This document shows, one piece after another, positions 1 through 5,936 of a stretch of DNA of 29,374 bases. The notes beneath the pieces are model-generated. The model ran no database searches and was not told the DNA's origin. It saw nothing but the letters and a program-made list of their open reading frames with translations. The position numbers were made by a program, and so were the translations under genes. Source of the stretch: a virus. The stretch lies in IMG/VR virus record IMGVR_UViG_3300023235_000098, positions 1 through 29,374 of that record. One strand, 5' to 3'. Position 1 is the stretch's first letter, and each line of letters starts with the position of its first letter.

Positions 1-258
1 TTTCTTTGAAAACCTTTTATCTAAATCATCTAGGTCTTTTTTAAGATTACCGACTAGCTCATTCATTTTCTTATTTGCGTCTAGTATTTCAGTAAAGTCT
101 TTCTTTTGATTTTCTATAAGTTGTTTTTGTTCACCTATAGCAGACTCTAATTTCTCAGCATTCGCTTTTAGAATACCATTATCTCTTTGTAGTTTAATCA
201 CATAGGCACCAGCACCTATTACAGCGCTGATAATTAGACCTATTAAAAATAATCTCAT
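1..258 (-). CDS. Putative Rz-like inner-membrane spanin, C-terminus beyond window
   Basis: Starts at ATG 258 and stays open for 86 codons to the window edge, so the C-terminal part is missing. Residues 3-23 are a hydrophobic segment rich in Leu, Ile, Ala and Gly with almost no charge. After it, residues 24-86 are highly charged (many Lys, Glu, Asp, Gln, Asn) and look like a continuous coiled coil. One N-terminal membrane anchor followed by a long periplasmic coiled coil is the architecture of phage i-spanins (Rz), which help disrupt the outer membrane at lysis. A GGAA ribosome site precedes the ATG, and the stop of the 35-aa gene upstream lies 3 bp from the start. The spanin reading rests on architecture, not on a recognised family signature; a generic membrane-anchored coiled-coil protein is the alternative. 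Confidence 0.6.
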   Translation of the reverse strand, partial: MRLFLIGLIISAVIGAGAYVIKLQRDNGILKANAEKLESAIGEQKQLIENQKKDFTEILDANKKMNELVGNLKKDLDDLDKRFSKK

Positions 259-261
259 TCG

Positions 262-369
262 TTATTTCCAAAATTTAAGTTTAGATGCTATGTCAGCTAA
301 ATCTTCAAACTTCTCATTGACATACCAACCTAATACAAACCCTATTATTAGTCCTATTGTTAAAAACAT
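262..369 (-). CDS. 35-aa single-pass membrane peptide
   Basis: A short open frame of 35 residues from ATG 369 to TAA 262. Residues 2-16 are a hydrophobic membrane segment with Gly spacing, followed by a short charged, amphipathic tail (residues 17-35) ending in Lys-Phe-Trp-Lys. AGGAG lies 6 bases before the ATG, inside the last codons of the upstream DUF1353 gene, which supports real and probably coupled translation. It lies directly before the spanin-like gene, so a lysis- or envelope-related role is possible, but I do not recognise the family. Confidence 0.65.
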   Translation of the reverse strand: MFLTIGLIIGFVLGWYVNEKFEDLADIASKLKFWK

Positions 370-370
370 A

Positions 371-955
371 TTAGTCTCCTATTTTTGCGTTTCTTTTTCT
401 ATGACCGTTCCATGCTACAAAGCCACCTATTCTTAATGACCAGTATGCAAGGTTATTCATACTGTAAAATCCATTAACTGTTATGTTTATATCTCTAAAA
501 ATTTGGTCAGCTTTCTTTTGATCTACAACTAATAATGCATCTTTTTTATTTACTGGTTTACAAGCTGTGTACTTGTACATATAGTCATGTACTAACCCAC
601 CAAGTAATAAAACACCTACTGGTGAAAAAAATGTTCTTAAAAATTTAGGTATACTAGCGCCGTCAAATTGAAAACCTTTTGGTATAACATATTCAACACC
701 GTCAATATTGTATTTCCAATCTTCTACTAGTTGCCAATTTCTCGTTGATAATAACCACATAACGATTGCTTTCCAAAAACCTTTACCTTTTGTTTTTATT
801 GGTACTGGTTTTAAATGAGGCATACCTGTGTAATTAAATTTAAGTTTTGGTTTTGCTCTCTTATCGGTAAAGTTAATAATCGCAGCAATAATTACGACAG
901 CAATCAATATACTCCATTGCCAAAATTTCATTGCTAATGCTATTAATAGTTCCAT
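371..955 (-). CDS. DUF1353-type protein with N-terminal membrane segment
   Basis: 194 residues. Residues 9-28 form a hydrophobic segment, so the protein is probably membrane-anchored. The following domain has the pattern I associate with DUF1353: a tryptophan-containing strand, then IPKGFQFDGASIP around residues 92-104 and a His-Asp pair (GLVHDYMYKY) around residues 120-129. DUF1353 proteins are common in phages, often near tail or lysis genes; their activity is unknown, though the conserved His-Asp is suggestive of a metal or catalytic site. AAGGAC lies before the ATG, supporting this start over the internal Met 9. It is followed closely by the 35-aa membrane peptide and the spanin-like gene, giving a run of three membrane-associated products. 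Confidence 0.75.
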   Translation of the reverse strand: MELLIALAMKFWQWSILIAVVIIAAIINFTDKRAKPKLKFNYTGMPHLKPVPIKTKGKGFWKAIVMWLLSTRNWQLVEDWKYNIDGVEYVIPKGFQFDGASIPKFLRTFFSPVGVLLLGGLVHDYMYKYTACKPVNKKDALLVVDQKKADQIFRDINITVNGFYSMNNLAYWSLRIGGFVAWNGHRKRNAKIGD

Positions 956-956
956 G

Positions 957-1289
957 TTAGTCCTTTATTATTTTTGTATTAACCATATGTTTATACAATG
1001 TTGATTCTTTTATTTTCTTTTCTACTTTTCTAACTACATCAGTGCCAAAACCTTTTGATGACCAATTCTTTTTTTGTAAGTTTTTAGCGTCTGCTGTTAA
1101 AAAGGGTTTCATAGTACCTGGTGCTTGTGTAGTATAATTAGCAGCTAATCCCATAGCTCTACTATCTCTACCACCTTGACCCTTTGGTGGAGTATCTCCT
1201 AGACTAGCCATAGGTTTTATATTATCTACATAACCTATTCTATGTCCACCGATTGCCATATTACTATATTCTTTAAATGATTTAGTCAT
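957..1289 (-). CDS. Hypothetical phage protein, 110 aa
   Basis: I do not recognise this protein. It has no membrane segment. The N-terminal half is Gly/Pro-rich and low in hydrophobic residues, which suggests extended or disordered structure; the C-terminal third is Lys-rich. The start ATG 1289 overlaps the stop of the next gene upstream by 8 bp in the form ATGACTAA, typical of translational coupling. The beginning (MTKSFKEYSN) resembles the FKxY/F starts of several other proteins in this window. By position it belongs to the late, virion-associated group. Confidence 0.7.
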   Translation of the reverse strand: MTKSFKEYSNMAIGGHRIGYVDNIKPMASLGDTPPKGQGGRDSRAMGLAANYTTQAPGTMKPFLTADAKNLQKKNWSSKGFGTDVVRKVEKKIKESTLYKHMVNTKIIKD

Positions 1290-1641
1290 ATGCTTTTGAT
1301 GTTTCTTTGATAGTTGGTTTAGTTTCTTCAGGTATTAAATCTACTTCATTTGTAATACCATTCTTTTCATCTATTTTCATTTCAACTTTATCAATACCAT
1401 CTAATACTTGTTTTAACATAATGTTATTGTTATCGTTATTCTCTTTTAATTTTCTTTTAAAAGTTTTATACTTACCAAACATTAATGGATCTTTTTCGTC
1501 TTTTTTCTTTTTAGGATTTACACCTGGTTCGCCATCAGGACCAACACCAACTCCGGCAATGTTCCCACCACCAACAGCGTTTGCTGGTGCGTCTTCCATT
1601 TTATTAACAATGTCTTCTGCTACTTCTTTAAATCGTTTCAT
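1282..1641 (-). CDS. Conserved-type T4-like phage protein, Gly/Lys-rich
   Basis: 119 residues from ATG 1641, chosen over an in-frame upstream Met at 1692 because GAGGA sits at the right distance before 1641 and the longer form would run 65 bp into the upstream gene; the chosen start overlaps by 14 bp. It begins MKRFKEVAED, then has a Gly/Ala/Asn-rich stretch (about residues 20-42, NAVGGGNIAGVGVGPDG) and a Pro-Lys run before a charged C-terminus. Similar 'Asn-Ala-x-Gly-Gly-x-Ile-Ala-Gly' linkers followed by lysine clusters recur in small proteins of marine T4-like phages near head genes, from memory. Function unknown; the N-terminus looks like a capsid-targeting sequence. Confidence 0.75.
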   Translation of the reverse strand: MKRFKEVAEDIVNKMEDAPANAVGGGNIAGVGVGPDGEPGVNPKKKKDEKDPLMFGKYKTFKRKLKENNDNNNIMLKQVLDGIDKVEMKIDEKNGITNEVDLIPEETKPTIKETSKAYD

Positions 1642-2107
1642 ATTTGTCCTCTGGATATAGTTCGCCATCTTTTTCATATACATCAATACCAAAACAAGTC
1701 ATATAAGGGTCTTGTTTATAAATTGATTTAACATCACCTTGTTCATTCAAAAGATTGTCGTACTGTTTTGTTTCTTTTAGATAAGATATAATAGTGCTTT
1801 CTATTAGTTTCTTATGTGGAACATACTCTTTGTTTTCTCTTAATAATAAACCAAGAGCTACAGCAAAAGAGCCAAGTCGTCCACCTAGACCAACTTTTTT
1901 AAGTATTCGTTTTAAATTAAAAACAAATCTATGAAGTTGAGTATAAGCATTCTTTTCTTCTCTCTTTTGTAAAGAGGTGTACTTCTTCAATACTTTTCCA
2001 TCTTTATCAATTATACCATATTTAAACGCCTCTTGTCTTTCAAAAGGTGTCACAAGCATTTTTACTACTCTGTATGTTATAACCAAATCAACTGCTCTAT
2101 TAGCCAT
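1628..2107 (-). CDS. Conserved hypothetical protein of T4-like marine phages
   Basis: 159 residues, mostly helical by composition and basic in the middle (residues 45-80, rich in Lys/Arg). The opening MANRAVDLVITYRVVKML followed by a 'TPFE...AFKYGIID' segment is a pattern I associate with conserved hypothetical proteins in marine T4-like phages, but no function is known to me. The start overlaps the upstream stop as TAATG, so translation is coupled to the 120-aa gene. No membrane segment or catalytic motif is evident. The company of small virion-type genes suggests a structural or assembly role; this is inference. Confidence 0.75.
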   Translation of the reverse strand: MANRAVDLVITYRVVKMLVTPFERQEAFKYGIIDKDGKVLKKYTSLQKREEKNAYTQLHRFVFNLKRILKKVGLGGRLGSFAVALGLLLRENKEYVPHKKLIESTIISYLKETKQYDNLLNEQGDVKSIYKQDPYMTCFGIDVYEKDGELYPEDKYETI

Positions 2108-2469
2108 TATAGTTCCTCTAAAAGTTTCTTAATATTCATATCCACTGGTTCCCCATTTAATTCGTGTGGATAGAGATAACCAAGATATATCAATATTGTT
2201 TTTAGTTGAGGCCAATATACTCTATCTATCTTATATAATAGTAAGGTACATGCTGCTTCTACACCAAAAACATTTGATAAGACAATTACATGGTTTACTG
2301 CCAATCGTACTTTTATCTTACCAGTGATACGGTTCTTACGAAAGAGTCTTTTGAGATATTTAAATCTCTTAAGGTCATCATAAAATTCTTGCTCCTTTGA
2401 CAATGTTGGATTGTCATAATAATGCTGAGCAAAAAGTAGCCAGTTATCCTTCGTTATCTCTTTGAACAT
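2107..2469 (-). CDS. Conserved T4-like phage protein, DUF7207-like
   Basis: 120 residues. The sequence has the features I associate with a small family conserved in T4-like marine phages (DUF7207, from memory): an N-terminal aromatic segment ending in DNPTLSKEQEFYDDLKRFKYLKRL at residues 19-42, then a helical core with NHVIVLSNVFGVEAA around residues 59-73 and a hydrophobic C-terminal half. The biochemical role is unknown. It is coupled to the next gene by a TAATG overlap and follows the 148-aa gene by only 3 bp, so these small genes form one translation unit. Confidence 0.75.
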   Translation of the reverse strand: MFKEITKDNWLLFAQHYYDNPTLSKEQEFYDDLKRFKYLKRLFRKNRITGKIKVRLAVNHVIVLSNVFGVEAACTLLLYKIDRVYWPQLKTILIYLGYLYPHELNGEPVDMNIKKLLEEL

Positions 2470-2472
2470 TAA

Positions 2473-2919
2473 CTACACTAATTTAGCGTAGACCTTTGAT
2501 GTTCCGTTTTTAAGAGTTTCATAAGATACTTCCATCTTTAATCCACCCTCTTTTTTATGAGATATACCATCATCATTAATATCAGAACCATCGGTATCTT
2601 TACCAAATCTACCACCAAATTGTTTCACTTCAGCTGTCACTTTACCGCTGTCACCTTCAAGAGCTACATCAGAAACAGTTAAACCGATTCTTTGTAGTTT
2701 TTCTCTTAATTGGTCAACTGCGAATTGTGGTTTTAAATATTCACAATCTGCTACTGAACCAACAAAAGCATTCACTCTCTTTAGTACATCAGCATCGTGT
2801 ATATTATGCACACCAATTGAAGAATCTTCCACACCATTCGCTGTGCTAGTTCCAACTGATGCAGCAGTTTTATCACTTCCACTGTATCTTTCTTTTATAT
2901 GTGTTTTAAATGTTTTCAT
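2473..2919 (-). CDS. Conserved-type hypothetical protein, probable packaged/virion protein
   Basis: 148 residues starting MKTFKTHIKERY, very similar in layout to the T4 capsid-targeting sequence (MKTYQEFIAE) and with a possible prohead-protease site after Ile-Lys-Glu. Residues 41-80 (INDADVLKR-like motif, then 'NAFVGSVADCEYLKPQFAVDQLREKL' spread over about 50-76) resemble a helical domain recurring in marine T4-like phage proteins. The C-terminal part alternates Gly/Asp-rich and strand-like residues. AAGGAAA precedes the ATG. Function unknown; the N-terminus and position suggest it is encapsidated. Confidence 0.7.
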   Translation of the reverse strand: MKTFKTHIKERYSGSDKTAASVGTSTANGVEDSSIGVHNIHDADVLKRVNAFVGSVADCEYLKPQFAVDQLREKLQRIGLTVSDVALEGDSGKVTAEVKQFGGRFGKDTDGSDINDDGISHKKEGGLKMEVSYETLKNGTSKVYAKLV

Positions 2920-2930
2920 TTAATTTTCCT

Positions 2931-3137
2931 TTATTTGTACTTTTCAGATTTTTTTTTAGTACCATCACTTCTTTTGATTAAACCTTTTGCTTTCAAATGA
3001 GTTATATCGCCAAATCCAGCCTTACCAGCTTTGTGACGCTTCATAGCGTCTGCTGTGTTAGGTGGAGTTTCTTTTAATATATCTTCTTCAAAATCTTCAA
3101 AGTCTTGTTCTTTACTAAAAGTTTTAAATCTTTTCAT
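2931..3137 (-). CDS. Small basic hypothetical protein, 68 aa
   Basis: 68 residues. An acidic stretch (DFEDFEEDIL, residues 12-21) is followed by a strongly basic C-terminus with many Lys. The beginning MKRFKTFSKEQ again matches the FKxF..E start shared by other late proteins here. The start overlaps the upstream stop as TAATG. The family is not recognised; small basic proteins behind a targeting-like leader are reminiscent of T4 internal head proteins, which is only an analogy. Confidence 0.65.
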   Translation of the reverse strand: MKRFKTFSKEQDFEDFEEDILKETPPNTADAMKRHKAGKAGFGDITHLKAKGLIKRSDGTKKKSEKYK

Positions 3138-3361
3138 TAACTTGTCGCTAAGTTTAGCGCCTTTTCTTTTTCTGCGGGCATACCCTCAGAGTTTAGTTTA
3201 ATAAATTTATCAACTTGTTGTAGCGCTCCGTAGATCGCATTTAAATTACCTTTCATAGTCACTAAATCTTTTTCCACTTTAGTAATATTACTGTTGAGTT
3301 TATCAAAGTCTGCCTTCAATACTTCTCTTTCAGCTGATAATGTTTTTTCATCAATACTCAT
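3137..3361 (-). CDS. Small coiled-coil protein, 74 aa
   Basis: 74 residues, almost entirely predicted heptad-like helix: from residue 5 to about 58, Leu, Ile, Val and Met recur every three or four positions between charged residues. No Cys and no membrane segment. AGGAG lies 7 bases before the ATG. Short coiled-coil proteins in this position are often structural or chaperone-like in tailed phages, but no specific family is recognised. Confidence 0.7.
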   Translation of the reverse strand: MSIDEKTLSAEREVLKADFDKLNSNITKVEKDLVTMKGNLNAIYGALQQVDKFIKLNSEGMPAEKEKALNLATS

Positions 3362-3380
3362 AATTTACTCCTATTTAATA

Positions 3381-3842
3381 TTAAGCTAATGCTGCGCCAT
3401 TGTTAGCGATAACATTCCAATTTGAATTTTTAAATAACAAAGTCGCAGTTTCACCTGGCGCATTTAGAGTAATAGTTGAGTATCCTCTTAAATTAGCTGG
3501 TGTAATAACTATATTGTTTGTACCACTTGATGATACATTGATGATAGTTTTAACTTGACCATCTGCTCCATCAGCTATAGCACATGCGTGTGTTGCTGAA
3601 GTTGCGTTGATTTCTGTTATTGCTGAAGTCACATCTACTGCAGTAGTTGTAGAACCATCTGCTGTGATTGCTTGAGAAGCTTGTTTTAATCCTAACCAAG
3701 ATGGTATATTATTAAATACATCTTCTGCTGATATTTTTTTATTGATTGGTGTACCAGTTGGATCGTCCACTACATGGAATAAATCTGCTGCTACAATTGC
3801 GTCACCTAAATTAGATAATGCTGTTATTTTCTTGTCTGCCAT
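3381..3842 (-). CDS. Virion structural protein (short fibre/decoration-like)
   Basis: 153 residues rich in Ala, Thr, Ser and Asn with few charges, typical of beta-structured virion proteins. The N-terminus (ALSNLGDAI...DLFHVVDDPTGTP, about residues 8-33) is of the type found at the start of many marine phage fibre and structural proteins, which introduce themselves with 'KITALSNLG..D.LHVVDDP'. The C-terminal part (residues 70-150) has alternating strand-like segments ending TATLLFKNSNWNVIANNG, similar to fibre-head beta domains. AGGAG precedes the ATG, and a 106-bp leader with two hairpins separates it from the upstream gene. Exact location on the virion cannot be told. Confidence 0.7.
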   Translation of the reverse strand: MADKKITALSNLGDAIVAADLFHVVDDPTGTPINKKISAEDVFNNIPSWLGLKQASQAITADGSTTTAVDVTSAITEINATSATHACAIADGADGQVKTIINVSSSGTNNIVITPANLRGYSTITLNAPGETATLLFKNSNWNVIANNGAALA

Positions 3843-3877
3843 TTCTTTTCTCCTGTTAACCCTTTCGGGAATGCTAC

Positions 3878-3895
3878 TTTAGGTAAATACCTAAA
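3878..3895 (-). promoter_or_regulatory. Perfect inverted repeat in leader of the 3842 structural gene
   Basis: TTTAGGT (3878-3884) and ACCTAAA (3889-3895) form a perfect 7-bp stem with a 4-base loop, upstream of the structural gene starting at 3842. A second small hairpin, CCC-GAAA-GGG (minus strand, 3861-3870), lies nearer the start. Together they may stabilise the 5' end of the late mRNA or be a processing site. The AT-rich stretch before them contains TATATATA, one base from the late-promoter consensus, so a late promoter here is possible but unproven. Confidence 0.45.
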
Positions 3896-3911
3896 TCATA
3901 CTATTATATAT

Positions 3912-3932
3912 AAGGGCGCTGAATGCGCCCCT
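3912..3932 (-). terminator. Hairpin terminator after the 190-aa structural gene
   Basis: On the minus strand GGGCGC (3930-3925) and GCGCCC (3919-3914) form a strong 6-bp GC stem around the loop ATTCA, extendable by one GU and one AU pair, followed by TTATATATAAT. It starts 17 bases after the stop at 3949. GC runs are rare in this AT-rich sequence, so the hairpin stands out. The downstream tract is AT-rich rather than pure T, so it may terminate only partially or act as a 3' end stabiliser. Confidence 0.7.
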
Positions 3933-3948
3933 ATAAATTATTTAATTA

Positions 3949-4521
3949 TTACGCTGATACTGTACAAGTTCCAGCCGCTGTACCAATACCTGCACTATTA
4001 GTGATAGTAGATACTGTTGAAGTACCTGCATCTTTAATAGTTCCACTGTTTAATGCAGTTGCGTTAGTACCAATTACTAATATGTCACCATCAGCAGTTG
4101 CTCCGTTAGCTGCGGCAATTGTGATTCTAAATGTAATTTCGTTAGTACCTGTACCTGATAAGTAAGACGCCAAGTGTGGACCTCTACCTGAACCTGCACC
4201 TTGGTTTCCGTTAGTAATAGAAACTTGTGGTGTACCTGTAATATCAACTTGCTCGTTGAATCTTACTAATACATCAATATTTCCACCAGCAGATTTATCA
4301 AATGCTGTAGTCACAAATTCTATTTCTGTGATATTCGCAGTTCCCATATTAACATTCAATCCACCGATTGCTACTAATACTTCTTCATCTGCGCCTGTGT
4401 TTCCGTTTCCGGATAATATTGAACCTGCTTCTCTGACCCAACCTTTAGTAGAGGCAAAAACCTCTTTCTTTTCGGCAGTAGTCAAGTTTTTAGGTTTAAT
4501 ATCGTTTCCCCATAAAGCCAT
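3949..4521 (-). CDS. Virion structural protein with Ig/cadherin-like repeat region
   Basis: 190 residues, low in charge and rich in Gly, Thr, Asn and Ala. The N-terminus (MALWGNDIKPKNLTTAEK, then KGWVREAG at 27-34 and EVLVAIGGL at 46-54) is the type seen in abundant structural proteins of marine T4-like phages. Residues 60-190 contain strand-rich sequence with VLVRFNEQVDITGTPQVSI (about 84-102), the signature I associate with bacterial Ig-like/SwmB-type adhesion domains. It is preceded by AAGGAGAG, a hairpin leader and a consensus late promoter at 4588-4595, and followed by a strong hairpin, so it is probably a highly expressed single-gene late transcript. A head decoration or fibre role is inferred. 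Confidence 0.75.
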   Translation of the reverse strand: MALWGNDIKPKNLTTAEKKEVFASTKGWVREAGSILSGNGNTGADEEVLVAIGGLNVNMGTANITEIEFVTTAFDKSAGGNIDVLVRFNEQVDITGTPQVSITNGNQGAGSGRGPHLASYLSGTGTNEITFRITIAAANGATADGDILVIGTNATALNSGTIKDAGTSTVSTITNSAGIGTAAGTCTVSA

Positions 4522-4541
4522 GCTTCTCTCCTTTTAAATCT

Positions 4542-4562
4542 AGTCGCTTTAAATCTGCGACT
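4542..4562 (-). promoter_or_regulatory. 5' leader hairpin of the 4521 late gene
   Basis: Minus-strand AGTCGC (4562-4557) and GCGACT (4547-4542) pair perfectly with a 9-base AT-rich loop. The hairpin lies between the late promoter (4588-4595) and the ribosome site AAGGAGAG before ATG 4521, so it would form near the 5' end of the transcript. A role in mRNA stability is plausible, as for structured leaders of T4 late mRNAs. Confidence 0.5.
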
Positions 4563-4587
4563 TTTGATTATAGTTAATTAACCTTAC

Positions 4588-4595
4588 TATTTATA
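4588..4595 (-). promoter_or_regulatory. T4-type late promoter, TATAAATA
   Basis: The minus strand reads TATAAATA, identical to the T4 late-promoter -10 element used by the gp55/gp33/gp45 system; the clamp gp45 is encoded in this window. It lies 67 bases before ATG 4521 of a structural gene, between that gene and the stop of the nucleotidase gene at 4600. Confidence 0.75.
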
Positions 4596-4599
4596 ATGA

Positions 4600-5094
4600 T
4601 TAGAACCCTAGTTTTTTCAACTGGGATATTACTTGACCTGCGGACTTAAATGTGATACCTATACCACCTTTAGCCGTGAATTGTGATGTGTTTTTGTCGT
4701 AATCGTCTATTAATATCGCAGGTTGACCAGCGACCATAGCGTAATTTTGTTTGTCTTTTCTTCTTACTAGATTAATCTTTGTTTGAGATATACCTAAGTT
4801 TGATTTACACCAATGACTTTTACCTGGTATACAGTTAGGGTCGTTAGTTTTTTCTAAATATGCTGATAGTATATGTGGACTAAACTTTCTTATATAATTC
4901 CACATTACTTTACCTTGTGGATTCCATGGCATTGTGTGCCAAAATTTAGTATTTTCTAAAACAGGCTTCCACATTTCTTCTCTAGTTCCCTGCATCCATC
5001 TTTGTTTTGACATACCAGATGTCTTTCTAATGGCCGCACTAAAGTCACAAAGGACACCGTCCATATCAATATATAATCTTGGTAAGTTTTTCAT
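4600..5094 (-). CDS. HAD-fold 5'(3')-deoxyribonucleotidase-like phosphatase
   Basis: 164 residues. HAD motif I is clear at residues 8-18 (YIDMDGVLCDF, nucleophile Asp10 and acid Asp12), and the C-terminal acidic motif is ILIDDYDKN (about 132-140). The length and the small cap match the 5'(3')-deoxyribonucleotidase (NT5C-like) group, which removes phosphate from (deoxy)nucleoside monophosphates in the cytoplasm, fitting nucleotide turnover beside phage ThyX and adenylate kinase. It is driven by its own consensus sigma70 promoter (5106-5134), which would place the mRNA start only about five bases before ATG 5094. No ribosome binding site precedes the ATG. The substrate cannot be fixed from sequence. 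Confidence 0.8.
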   Translation of the reverse strand: MKNLPRLYIDMDGVLCDFSAAIRKTSGMSKQRWMQGTREEMWKPVLENTKFWHTMPWNPQGKVMWNYIRKFSPHILSAYLEKTNDPNCIPGKSHWCKSNLGISQTKINLVRRKDKQNYAMVAGQPAILIDDYDKNTSQFTAKGGIGITFKSAGQVISQLKKLGF

Positions 5095-5105
5095 AGTGTG
5101 GAGTT

Positions 5106-5134
5106 ATTATAACATATAACTAGCCTCTTGTCAA
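5106..5134 (-). promoter_or_regulatory. Consensus sigma70 promoter of the HAD gene
   Basis: Minus strand: TTGACA (5134-5129), 17-bp spacer, TATAAT (5111-5106), with TATGT immediately before the -10, i.e. an extended -10. Both hexamers are perfect consensus. It drives the nucleotidase gene at 5094. Confidence 0.85.
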
Positions 5135-5153
5135 GGGAAAAAAGACTAGTTAT
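5116..5153. repeat. Inverted repeat flanking the -35 box
   Basis: ATAACTAG (5116-5123) and CTAGTTAT (5146-5153) are perfect 8-bp inverted arms 22 bp apart. One arm lies in the spacer of the promoter at 5106-5134 and the -35 lies in the loop. It may be an operator, or a weak terminator for the gene ending at 5165. Confidence 0.45.
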
Positions 5154-5164
5154 AGTGTGATTTT

Positions 5165-5935
5165 TTAGTTCTTATAATCTACTTTTGGGTCAACATCAAC
5201 TTTAGTTTCTTTTGATCCTGTATCAGCCTTACCTTTTTCTTCTTTTTTAGGTTTAGGCTTTGATGGTTTCTTATCATCTTTATCATAAGCGTCTTCTTCT
5301 TTCTTATGATCTTTGTCTTTCATAATAGTTCCATCAGGCATTTTGTGAGAACCTGCTGGTACATCTGTTTCTTCTTCAGCTGTACCATACTGTTTAAGTC
5401 TAGTTGCTTTCATGTACTGAGCTTCGCTTTTCATTTTCTCAAGGCTTTCCGCAGACAGTTGCCATACAGATTTAATTGAATCGTTGATTGATTCTGCCTT
5501 TGGTAAAGCAGGTGTTTCTTTTTCACCTTTAGTATCTTTTATTTTGTCATTAACTTCTTTAGTCTTAATATGAGTTTCTTTTTTCTCATCTTTTTCAATA
5601 GACTTAGCAATGTCATGTGCTTTTTCAATAGTCTTTTTATCTAAAGGTGGCTCATCATTCATTTTCTTTTTAGCAACTGCCATACCAATTGCGTGTGGAT
5701 TATCTACAGCTTCCTTTACTTGTTCTTTACTATTTTCATCTTTAGCTTTGTATTTACTATCTATTTTATTAAAGAAATCTTTTTTTTCTTTTGGTGACAT
5801 AGAGCCGATACCTTTACCAGCTTTATCTAGTTCTTTTTTAAACATATCTTGGTAGCCAGCTTCGTTTTGTGATTTACTCATGTTCACGGCTATTTCTTCA
5901 ATACTACCCGGTTTCGTATTTAAGTATTTTGTCAT
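5165..5935 (-). CDS. Lys/Glu-rich hypothetical protein, 256 aa
   Basis: 256 residues, extremely rich in Lys, Glu and Asp, with long stretches likely to be disordered or helical. The N-terminus (KYLNTKPGSIEE at 3-14, then FKKELDKAGKGIGSMSPKEK at about 32-51) and the segment DNPHAIGMAVAKKK (about 79-92) followed by IEKAHDIAKSI are blocks I associate with recurrent modules in marine T4-like phage proteins of unknown function. The C-terminal 70 residues are nearly all charged. GGAG precedes ATG 5935, 1 bp after the stop of the 577-aa gene. It ends the enzyme-rich late block; a head-internal or structural role is inferred. Confidence 0.7.
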   Translation of the reverse strand: MTKYLNTKPGSIEEIAVNMSKSQNEAGYQDMFKKELDKAGKGIGSMSPKEKKDFFNKIDSKYKAKDENSKEQVKEAVDNPHAIGMAVAKKKMNDEPPLDKKTIEKAHDIAKSIEKDEKKETHIKTKEVNDKIKDTKGEKETPALPKAESINDSIKSVWQLSAESLEKMKSEAQYMKATRLKQYGTAEEETDVPAGSHKMPDGTIMKDKDHKKEEDAYDKDDKKPSKPKPKKEEKGKADTGSKETKVDVDPKVDYKN

Positions 5936-5936
5936 A

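Noticed and set aside
1307-1660. Plus-strand open frame of 117 codons
   Set aside because: Mirror of the Gly/Lys-rich minus-strand protein; its hydrophobic composition (Phe, Ser, Leu) is what antisense of Lys/Glu codons gives.
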